64,000 bases of DNA from an uncultured Lachnoclostridium sp. Lineage in GTDB: Bacteria; Bacillota; Clostridia; Lachnospirales; Lachnospiraceae. Where the stretch lies: contig CANBKJ010000006.1 of assembly GCA_947369165.1 (NCBI GenBank), positions 1 through 64,000 of the forward strand. Reading direction: 5' to 3'. Shown in pieces: positions 56,794 through 64,000 of this stretch; positions within the stretch are counted from its first letter, which is position 1, and each line of letters opens with the position of its first letter. Below the pieces are notes generated by a model, which saw only the letters and a program-made list of their open reading frames with translations, ran no database searches and was not told the origin of the DNA. The translations under genes and the position numbers were made by a program.

Positions 56794-58005
56794 ATGAAAT
56801 ATATTGTTGTTCTGGGTGACGGAATGGCAGACCAGCCTTTAGAAGAGCTCGATGACAGAACACCGTTGGAATATGCCACGACACCTAATATGGATATGAT
56901 TTCAAAAAAAGCAAAGCTTGGTTTGTCAAAGACTATTCCCGACGGCATGAAGCCGGGGAGTGACACAGCCAATCTTGCCGTTTTAGGATATAACCCCAAA
57001 CAGTACTATACCGGGCGTTCTCCGCTGGAAGCGCTGAGCATCGGTGTAGATATGGAAGAAGGAGACATCGCCATACGCTGTAATATTGTGACCCTTTCAG
57101 AGGATGAACTTCCTTACGGGGAGAAGACGATCCTCGACCACAGCAGCAGTGAGATTTCCACAGAAGATGCCAATGTGCTCTTAGAGGCTCTGAAAACGGA
57201 GATGGAGGATGATATCTACCAGTTTTATACGGGAACCAGCTATCGTCACTGTACCATCTGGAAACATGGACAGGTATCCGAACTTACCCCGCCACATGAT
57301 ATTCTCGGAAAAAAGATCGGAGAATATCTCCCGGCAGATGACAAACTTCGCGGGATGATGAAAAAGAGTTATGATATACTGAACCAGCATCCGCTGAATG
57401 TGGAGAGAGCGAAGAAGGGGCTGAACAAAGCAAATTCTATCTGGTTCTGGGGAGCGGGCACAAAGCCTGAACTGGATGATTTTGAAGAGAAATTTGGAAA
57501 AAAGGGCGCCATGATCTCAGCGGTAGATCTTTTGAAAGGAATCGCGGTGGGCGCCGGTATGAATAATATAGAGGTAGAAGGGGCAGATGGAACCCTGGAG
57601 ACCAACTACGAAGGGAAAGCGGAGGCTGCGGTAAAGGCTGTGACAGAGGATGGCAGTGATTTTGTCTACATCCATGTGGAGGCGCCGGATGAGATGGGGC
57701 ACCAGGGAAGTGTGGAGAAAAAGATCAAAGCCATTGAGTATCTAGATAAAAGAATTATTGGTCCTGTGTACAATAGAATGAAGGAGCTGGGAGAAGATTT
57801 CCGTATGCTGATCATGCCGGATCATCCAACCCCGATCTGTACCCGCACTCATTCCAGTGATCCAGTTCCTTATCTTCTGTATGACAGTACTTCAGAAGAG
57901 GAGCACACGTGGAATTATAATGAAAAAGAGGCTGAGAAGAGTGGAAATTACCAGGAAAACGGGTATCAGCTTATGAAAGAATTATTAGGATCTGTTTCAA
58001 AATGA
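56794..58005 (+). CDS. ApgM-family cofactor-independent phosphoglycerate mutase-like protein; likely non-orthologous homoserine kinase by context
   Basis: 'MKYIVVLGDGMADQPLEELDDRTPLEYATTPNMD', 'GSDTANLAVLGYNP'; lies between hom and lysC. Confidence 0.85.
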   Translation: MKYIVVLGDGMADQPLEELDDRTPLEYATTPNMDMISKKAKLGLSKTIPDGMKPGSDTANLAVLGYNPKQYYTGRSPLEALSIGVDMEEGDIAIRCNIVTLSEDELPYGEKTILDHSSSEISTEDANVLLEALKTEMEDDIYQFYTGTSYRHCTIWKHGQVSELTPPHDILGKKIGEYLPADDKLRGMMKKSYDILNQHPLNVERAKKGLNKANSIWFWGAGTKPELDDFEEKFGKKGAMISAVDLLKGIAVGAGMNNIEVEGADGTLETNYEGKAEAAVKAVTEDGSDFVYIHVEAPDEMGHQGSVEKKIKAIEYLDKRIIGPVYNRMKELGEDFRMLIMPDHPTPICTRTHSSDPVPYLLYDSTSEEEHTWNYNEKEAEKSGNYQENGYQLMKELLGSVSK

Positions 58006-58022
58006 CAGGAGGAGAAAAGAAC

Positions 58023-59228
58023 ATGTTGATCGTAAAGAAATTTGGTGGTACTTCGGTTGCTGATAAAGAGAGGATTTTTAATGTGGCAAACCGTTGTATA
58101 GAGGATTATAAAAAAGGACATGACGTAGTTGTAGTCCTTTCTGCTATGGGAAAGCAGACGGATGTGCTGCTGGAAATGGCGAATGATATCAATCCCAACG
58201 CGCCGAAGCGTGAGCTGGATATGCTGCTTACCACAGGAGAACAGACCTCCGTGGCACTTATGGCGATGGCGATGCATGCCCTGGGTGTGCCGTCTATCTC
58301 TTTGAATGCTTTTCAGGTGGCGATGCACACGACATCTGTGGCGGGAAATGCGAAGTTGATCAAGATCGATAAGGATCGTATCCGTCATGAACTGGAACAG
58401 AGAAAAATAGTAATTGTGACAGGATTCCAAGGGATCTGCAAATACGACGATTATACGACATTGGGACGCGGCGGTTCCGATACGACAGCGGTGGCTCTGG
58501 CGGCAACACTTCACGCCGATGCCTGTGAGATCTACACCGATGTAGATGGTGTCTACACCGCAGATCCGCGTATTGTAGAGGATGCTAAAAAACTTGACCA
58601 GATTACCTATGATGAAATGCTTGAACTCGCCAGCTTTGGAGCAGGGGTTCTTCACAACCGTTCTGTGGAAATGGCGAAAAAGTATGGTGTACAGCTGGTG
58701 GTTCGTTCAAGTCTGAATACAACAGAAGGTACTATAGTGAAGGAGGAAGTAAAAATGGAAAAAATGCTTATCAGCGGTGTGGCAAGTGATAAAAATGTAG
58801 CCAGAATAGCAGTTGTAGGTCTGGAGGACCAGCCAGGAGTGGCATTTAAGCTGTTCCGCCATCTTGCCAACCACAATGTAAATGTAGATATGATCCTGCA
58901 GTCCATCGGACGTGATAATACAAAGGATATCAGCTTTACCGTAACGGAAGATATGGCGGATGTAGCAGTTGAGACCGTAGAGAGACACCGCAGTGGCAGC
59001 CTCAAATGTCAGGATGTAAAGGTAAATAAAAATGTATCCAAAGTATCCATCGTAGGTGCAGGAATGCAGACCAACCCCGGTGTTGCTGCTCAGATGTTCG
59101 AGGCGCTCTACGATGCCAATGTCAACATTCAGCAGATCTCAACATCGGAGATCCGTGTTACGGTGCTGATCGATGAAGAGGATACCAACAAAGCGATGAA
59201 CGCGGTACACAAAGAGTTTGATTTTTAA
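58023..59228 (+). CDS. lysC: Aspartate kinase
   Basis: 'LIVKKFGGTSVADKERIFNVANRC', 'TLGRGGSDTTAVALAA', tandem ACT domains. Confidence 0.95.
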   Translation: MLIVKKFGGTSVADKERIFNVANRCIEDYKKGHDVVVVLSAMGKQTDVLLEMANDINPNAPKRELDMLLTTGEQTSVALMAMAMHALGVPSISLNAFQVAMHTTSVAGNAKLIKIDKDRIRHELEQRKIVIVTGFQGICKYDDYTTLGRGGSDTTAVALAATLHADACEIYTDVDGVYTADPRIVEDAKKLDQITYDEMLELASFGAGVLHNRSVEMAKKYGVQLVVRSSLNTTEGTIVKEEVKMEKMLISGVASDKNVARIAVVGLEDQPGVAFKLFRHLANHNVNVDMILQSIGRDNTKDISFTVTEDMADVAVETVERHRSGSLKCQDVKVNKNVSKVSIVGAGMQTNPGVAAQMFEALYDANVNIQQISTSEIRVTVLIDEEDTNKAMNAVHKEFDF

Positions 59229-59412
59229 TTGTTTAAAGAATTTCAAACATAATATATGATAGTTAAAAAGCATCAATCTATTTGGTGCTTTTTTAATAAA
59301 GCCTTTCAGGTGTTCTTGTATCCTGTCCCAATAAATGATATAATAGCCGTATCTTATTTTGGGCAGAAAGCAAGCACAGAAATTATGAGGAAACAGTTAG
59401 GATGGTGCCATT

Positions 59413-60270
59413 TTGATAAAAGTGAAGGATCTTGTATTTGAATATATACGCAGGGATGAAAAGGATGAGGTCATTGGTGTAGAACTGGCGGTGGATCATC
59501 TGTCCTTCCAGGTGAAGAAAGGGGAATTTGTGGCAGTGCTGGGGCACAATGGTTCCGGTAAGTCCACACTGGCTAAGCATATCAATGCCATTCTTCTTCC
59601 CGGGGAGGGAACAGTTTATGTGGATGGCATCGACACCTCCGATAAGAATATGATGTGGGAGATCAGACAGCGGGCAGGGATGGTATTTCAGAATCCAGAC
59701 AATCAGATCGTGCACAATGTGGTGGAAGAAGACGTGGGTTTTGGACCAGAGAATCTTGGAGTGCCCACAGAGGAGATCTGGGATCGGGTAGAGGGTTCTC
59801 TTAAAAAAGTAGGAATGTTAAAATGCCGGAAAGAGTCTCCCAATAATCTGTCTGGTGGACAAAAACAAAAAGTAGCTATCGCCGGTGTGCTTGCCATGAA
59901 ACCAAAGTGTATCGTGTTCGATGAGTCTACAGCGATGTTAGATCCGGTGGGACGCAGGGAGGTATTGGAGGCGGTCCGGGAATTAAATGAGAAAGAGGGA
60001 ATAACGATCCTATGGATCACCCACTATATGGATGAGGCAGCCCAGGCGGACCGCATTCTCGTGATGAATGAGGGGAAGCTGGTAATGGAGGGAACTCCCA
60101 GGGAGGTATTTGCTCAGGCGGACCAGCTCAAAAGCTGGCATCTGGATGTGCCCCAGGTGACAGAACTGGCGTCGGAACTGAGGAAGCGGGGGATGAATAT
60201 ACCAGCGGATGTGATCAATGTCAAAGAATTTGTGGAAGCGGCAGCGAGGTGTTTCGTGGGCGCGGAATAG
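59413..60270 (+). CDS. ecfA1: Energy-coupling factor transporter ATPase 1
   Basis: '[33 protein letters not shown]', '[34 protein letters not shown]'. Confidence 0.94.
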   Translation: MIKVKDLVFEYIRRDEKDEVIGVELAVDHLSFQVKKGEFVAVLGHNGSGKSTLAKHINAILLPGEGTVYVDGIDTSDKNMMWEIRQRAGMVFQNPDNQIVHNVVEEDVGFGPENLGVPTEEIWDRVEGSLKKVGMLKCRKESPNNLSGGQKQKVAIAGVLAMKPKCIVFDESTAMLDPVGRREVLEAVRELNEKEGITILWITHYMDEAAQADRILVMNEGKLVMEGTPREVFAQADQLKSWHLDVPQVTELASELRKRGMNIPADVINVKEFVEAAARCFVGAE

Positions 60271-60283
60271 AAATGAGGAAATT

Positions 60284-61147
60284 ATGTCTATTTTACTAAA
60301 TGAGGTAGAATACATCTATGGAAAAGGGACAGCATTTGAGAAAGTGGCCTTATACAATGTCACTTTGAAGATCGAAGACGGAGAATTTATTGGACTCATT
60401 GGACATACAGGGTCCGGCAAATCTACCCTCATCCAGCATATGAATGGTCTCTTAAAACCCGTCTCTGGCGGGGTATATTACAATGGACAAGATATCAACG
60501 AAAAGGATTTTTCAAAAAAGAAGCTGCGCTCAAAGGTGTCTATCGTATTTCAGTATCCGGAGCAGCAGTTGTTTGAAAGCTCTGTGATAGAAGATGTTCG
60601 TTTTGGACCGAAAAATATTGGTATGGAATCATTGCAAGTGGATATGAATGCCTTTGAGGCATTAAAGCAGGTGGGGATACCGGATGAACTTCTGGATGTA
60701 TCGCCGCTGGAGCTGTCTGGTGGACAAAAGCGGAGAGTGGCCATCGCTGGGGTACTGGCCATGCGGCCAGAAGTACTGATCCTGGACGAGCCCACGGCGG
60801 GGCTGGATCCCAAGGGAAGGGATGAAATACTGGAACTGATCCAGAGGCTGCACGAGGAGCGGAAGATCACGGTGATCGTCGTGTCCCACAGTATGGAGGA
60901 TATGGGAAAATATGCAAAGCGGCTGGTGGTGATGAATGGCGGAACGGTGGCATATGATGGGACTCCGGAGGAAGTCTTTTCTCATTATAAAGAGCTAGAG
61001 CGCATCGGATTACAGGCACCCCAGGTAACCTATGTGATGGAGGGGCTGGCGGCAAAGGGAATAACCCTTCCTCATAATGCTATCAATGTGAGACAGGCAG
61101 TGGACGCTGTATATACAGCCTACAGAAGTAGAAAAGAAAGGAATTAG
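60284..61147 (+). CDS. ecfA2: Energy-coupling factor transporter ATPase 2
   Basis: 'IGHTGSGKSTLIQHMNGLLKP', '[35 protein letters not shown]'; start trimmed. Confidence 0.94.
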   Translation: MSILLNEVEYIYGKGTAFEKVALYNVTLKIEDGEFIGLIGHTGSGKSTLIQHMNGLLKPVSGGVYYNGQDINEKDFSKKKLRSKVSIVFQYPEQQLFESSVIEDVRFGPKNIGMESLQVDMNAFEALKQVGIPDELLDVSPLELSGGQKRRVAIAGVLAMRPEVLILDEPTAGLDPKGRDEILELIQRLHEERKITVIVVSHSMEDMGKYAKRLVVMNGGTVAYDGTPEEVFSHYKELERIGLQAPQVTYVMEGLAAKGITLPHNAINVRQAVDAVYTAYRSRKERN

Positions 61148-61156
61148 TCAGAAATT

Positions 61157-61963
61157 ATGCTGAGAGATATTACCATCGGACAATATTATCCGGTTGAATC
61201 AAAAATACATACACTGGATCCACGGGTAAAGATTGTGGCTGTTTTTATTTATCTCATTTCTTTATTTTTATTTCGTGGCTTTGCCGGCTATCTTGTGGTC
61301 ACGGTATTTATTGTGGCAGCAGTGGTTATGAGCAGGGTACCCTTCTCTTTTATGATGAAAGGACTGAAACCGGTCCTGTTCCTGATCTGCTTTACTGCAT
61401 TTTTTAATGTGTTTTTTACACCCGGTGAGATTTTCTTTGAATGGAAATTTATCTCGATTTCCTGGCAAGGACTGAGAAAGGGCGCTTTTATGGTACTCCG
61501 GCTTATGTATCTTGTTGTCGGCTCGTCGTTGCTGACCTATACCACCACACCCAATAAACTGACGGATGGCATCGAGAGTCTTTTAAAACCACTGGGGAGA
61601 CTGGGAGTGCCGGTGCACGATCTGGCGATGATGATGTCTCTTGCCCTGCGCTTCATACCGATCCTTTTGGAAGAGGCAAACCGGATCATCCGGGCACAGA
61701 GCGCCAGGGGGGCGGATTTTGAAGAGGGAACATTATTTCAGAGACTCCGGGCGATGGTGTCGATTCTCGTGCCCCTGTTGGTTTCATCTACAAGGCGCGC
61801 CTATGATCTGGCGCTGGCCATGGAGGCAAGATGTTATCGTGGCGGGGAGGGAAGGACGAAAATGAAGCCGCTGGCGTACCGGCGCAGGGATGTTATGACC
61901 TATGCGCTCTGTGTTCTATACGTGGCAGTTTTGCTTACGGTAGACCATTTTGTGCCATTTTGA
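61157..61963 (+). CDS. ecfT: Energy-coupling factor transporter transmembrane protein
   Basis: 'DPRVKIVAVFIYLISLFLF', 'RFIPILLEEANRIIRAQSARGADFE'. Confidence 0.94.
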   Translation: MLRDITIGQYYPVESKIHTLDPRVKIVAVFIYLISLFLFRGFAGYLVVTVFIVAAVVMSRVPFSFMMKGLKPVLFLICFTAFFNVFFTPGEIFFEWKFISISWQGLRKGAFMVLRLMYLVVGSSLLTYTTTPNKLTDGIESLLKPLGRLGVPVHDLAMMMSLALRFIPILLEEANRIIRAQSARGADFEEGTLFQRLRAMVSILVPLLVSSTRRAYDLALAMEARCYRGGEGRTKMKPLAYRRRDVMTYALCVLYVAVLLTVDHFVPF

Positions 61964-61980
61964 TCCGAATGGAGGAAGGT

Positions 61981-62745
61981 ATGAGAGTAAAATTGACCGT
62001 GGCCTATGATGGAACCAATTATCATGGGTGGCAGATTCAAAACAATGCACTTTCTGTAGAAGAGGTGCTTACTAAGGCCCTTCGTGAACTTTTGGGAGAA
62101 GAGACAGAATTGACAGGAGCCAGCAGGACGGATGCGGGAGTACATGCCCTGGGAAATGTGGCGGTGTTTGACACAAATACCAGGATTCCCGCGGAAAAGA
62201 TTGCCATAGCGGTCAACCAGCGACTTCCTGAGGATATCCGGGTTATGCGTTCGGAGGAGGTACCTCAGTCCTTCCATCCACGGTATTGTGTCAGCCGGAA
62301 AACCTATGAATATCGGATCACCAATGCAGAAATACAGCAGCCTGTCAAAAGGCTGTATTCTCATTTTGTATACATTCCCTTAAATGTGGAAAGGATGAAA
62401 GAGACAGCTAAATATTTTTGTGGTGAACATGATTTTGCTGGGTTCTGTTCCGCTGGCAGCCAAGTCAGGACTACAGTGAGAACGATTGATGATCTCCAGA
62501 TCGTTCAGGAGGATGAAGACATCTGCATCCGCATTACAGGAAACGGTTTTTTGTATAACATGGTGCGGATCATCGCTGGGACGCTGATCGAAATAGGGAT
62601 GGGAAGGCGGGAGCCAGAAACTGTTTGTCAGGCGCTCAGACAGGCAGACCGGAGCCTGGCAGGGCCGACGGCGCCGGCACGCGGACTGAAGCTGATACAG
62701 ATCGAATATGAAGAGAACAGGCAGGAGTATAGGGATGATAATTGA
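61981..62745 (+). CDS. truA: tRNA pseudouridine(38-40) synthase
   Basis: 'VAYDGTNYHGWQIQ', 'GASRTDAGVHALGNVAVF'; start trimmed. Confidence 0.95.
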   Translation: MRVKLTVAYDGTNYHGWQIQNNALSVEEVLTKALRELLGEETELTGASRTDAGVHALGNVAVFDTNTRIPAEKIAIAVNQRLPEDIRVMRSEEVPQSFHPRYCVSRKTYEYRITNAEIQQPVKRLYSHFVYIPLNVERMKETAKYFCGEHDFAGFCSAGSQVRTTVRTIDDLQIVQEDEDICIRITGNGFLYNMVRIIAGTLIEIGMGRREPETVCQALRQADRSLAGPTAPARGLKLIQIEYEENRQEYRDDN

Positions 62746-63577
62746 CATTCATGCGCACGCATATCCAGAGAGGATTGTAAAAAAGGTGAAGGAGCGGATG
62801 GAAAGCGTATCGGGGAGCCGGGTAGAAAATGTGGGAACCCCGGAAGCTCTGGTGGAGGGGATGGAAAAAAACGGTGTGGATCATTCGGTTTTTCTTCCGG
62901 TGGCTACCAATCCTGGTCAGGTAGGAAAGCTCAATGCCCAGGCCATCCGCTGGATGGAGGAATATGGAAACCGGGGCCTGGTATCTTTTGCAGCGGTTCA
63001 TCCGGACACTGCAGAACTTAAGATGGTGATGCGGGGAATTCGGAACAGCGGTCTCAGGGGGATCAAGATTCACCCGGATTATCAGGAGACGTATTTTGAT
63101 GATATCCGCTATCTGAGGATCCTGGATGCGGCGGCAGAGGAAGGGCTTCTGGTGCTGGTACATGCGGGAATGGATGAAGTTTATCCCGATCAGGTACATT
63201 GTGATGTGAAGAGGATTCTGCGTGTTCTGGAAGAGGTGGACTGCAGCCATCTGATCCTTGCCCATATGGGAGGCTGGCAGATGTGGACGGATGTAAAAAA
63301 ATATATCTGTGGTGCTCCGGTATATATGGATACCGCGTTTTCCCTTACCGGTACCGTAAGTGTAGAGAACCGCGGCGTCTATGGAAAGATGCTGGATGAC
63401 CACCAGTTTACAGAGCTGGTGCGTCTGCACGGATCTGACCGGGTTTTGTTTGGATCCGATACACCCTGGAGCAGTCAGAAGGAAAATCTGGAATGGATTC
63501 AGAAGTGCAGCCTGAACCCCGGAGAAAAGACGCAGATCCTGGGAGAGAATGCCAGAAAACTGTTGACATTGGGCTGA
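62735..63577 (+). CDS. Amidohydrolase (TIM-barrel metal-dependent hydrolase)
   Basis: 'MIIDIHAHAYPERIVKKV', 'GIKIHPDYQETYFDD', 'LILAHMGGWQMW', 'LFGSDTPWSSQ'. Confidence 0.88.
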   Translation: MIIDIHAHAYPERIVKKVKERMESVSGSRVENVGTPEALVEGMEKNGVDHSVFLPVATNPGQVGKLNAQAIRWMEEYGNRGLVSFAAVHPDTAELKMVMRGIRNSGLRGIKIHPDYQETYFDDIRYLRILDAAAEEGLLVLVHAGMDEVYPDQVHCDVKRILRVLEEVDCSHLILAHMGGWQMWTDVKKYICGAPVYMDTAFSLTGTVSVENRGVYGKMLDDHQFTELVRLHGSDRVLFGSDTPWSSQKENLEWIQKCSLNPGEKTQILGENARKLLTLG

Positions 63578-63591
63578 TATTATAATATAAT
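63563..63591 (+). promoter_or_regulatory. Perfect-consensus promoter for rplM
   Basis: TTGACA - 17 bp - TATAAT, overlapping the 3' end of the amidohydrolase gene. Confidence 0.85.
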
Positions 63592-63597
63592 ATGATA

Positions 63598-63778
63598 CTG
63601 TGGCATGAAAAATACATAAGCCTTCTCCGTGTGCCTGCCCCGGCATACAGCGTGAATGGGTATTTTTCAGTGGGATCCTCTGTTCCGGACATTGCAGAGG
63701 GATCTTCATAAGAAAACACATTTTTAACAGTTTATTTGATACAAAGAGAGTAAATGAAAATTTTAGGAGGTTTCCAGG
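63598..63778 (+). promoter_or_regulatory. Structured 5' leader of rplM (candidate ribosomal-protein leader)
   Basis: TGAAAAATAC (63606-63615) / GTATTTTTCA (63660-63669) stem plus GATCCTCTG...CAGAGGGATC hairpin before the rplM start. Confidence 0.55.
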
Positions 63779-64000
63779 ATGAAAAGTTATATGGCAAGTC
63801 CATCCGATGTGGAAAGAAAATGGTATGTCGTAGACGCTGAGGGAAAGACCCTGGGCCGTCTCGCATCTGAGATTGCAAATATTTTAAGAGGTAAGAAAAA
63901 ACCTATCTATACACCACACATTGATACTGGTGATTATGTGATCGTGGTAAATGCGGAGAAGGTTGTTACGACCGGAAAGAAGCTGAATCAGAAGATCTAC
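63779..64000 (+). CDS. rplM: Ribosomal protein L13 (partial, runs off window)
   Basis: [62 protein letters not shown]. Confidence 0.96.
   Translation, partial: MKSYMASPSDVERKWYVVDAEGKTLGRLASEIANILRGKKKPIYTPHIDTGDYVIVVNAEKVVTTGKKLNQKIY

Noticed and set aside
62636-63721. 361-aa minus-strand ORF opposite the amidohydrolase
   Set aside because: Antisense shadow ORF overlapping truA and amidohydrolase; no recognisable domain.
1-64000. CRISPR arrays, prophage, conjugative element or BGC
   Set aside because: No regularly spaced short repeats, cas genes, phage structural/integrase genes, relaxases or biosynthetic megasynthases were seen.

Overview
This 64-kb window looks like chromosomal DNA from a Lachnospiraceae-like, spore-forming clostridium. 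The taxon is inferred from gene content and protein style, not from a database search. Most of it is core metabolism and housekeeping: ddl, dapF, trxA, trpS, nadA-nadB-nadC-niaR, pta, valS with a T-box leader, spoIIAA-spoIIAB-sigF, tRNA-Arg(ACG), hpf, secA, prfB, hom/apgM-like/lysC, ecfA1-ecfA2-ecfT, truA and the start of rplM. Accessory content includes secreted and surface proteins (a glucosaminidase, a 1332-aa multidomain subtilase, two BspA-like LRR paralogs, a GH10 xylanase, a metzincin-like protease), scattered chemotaxis genes (cheC, cheD, cheW, two MCPs) and ABC exporters. The observations I rate highest are: (1) a two-gene unit of a HipA/CtkA-like protein with apparently destroyed kinase motifs plus a resolvase-type HTH protein, followed by a 47-aa ORF with repeated operator-like sequences; (2) an 84/85-bp dispersed structured repeat, with one copy before dapF and an inverted copy in the valS leader region; (3) a perfect 130-bp-period tandem duplication with competing hairpins between the valS T-box terminator and valS; (4) a cluster of four DnaA-box sequences far from any dnaA in the window; (5) two MITE-like inverted-repeat elements between trpS and the subtilase; (6) a 299-bp identical block shared by otherwise diverged LRR paralogs; (7) a dispersed YdjG/YdjH/YdjI-like zinc-ribbon/TPM/SPFH set with no PspA gene in the window. 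All calls come from reading the sequence; no similarity search or folding program was run.
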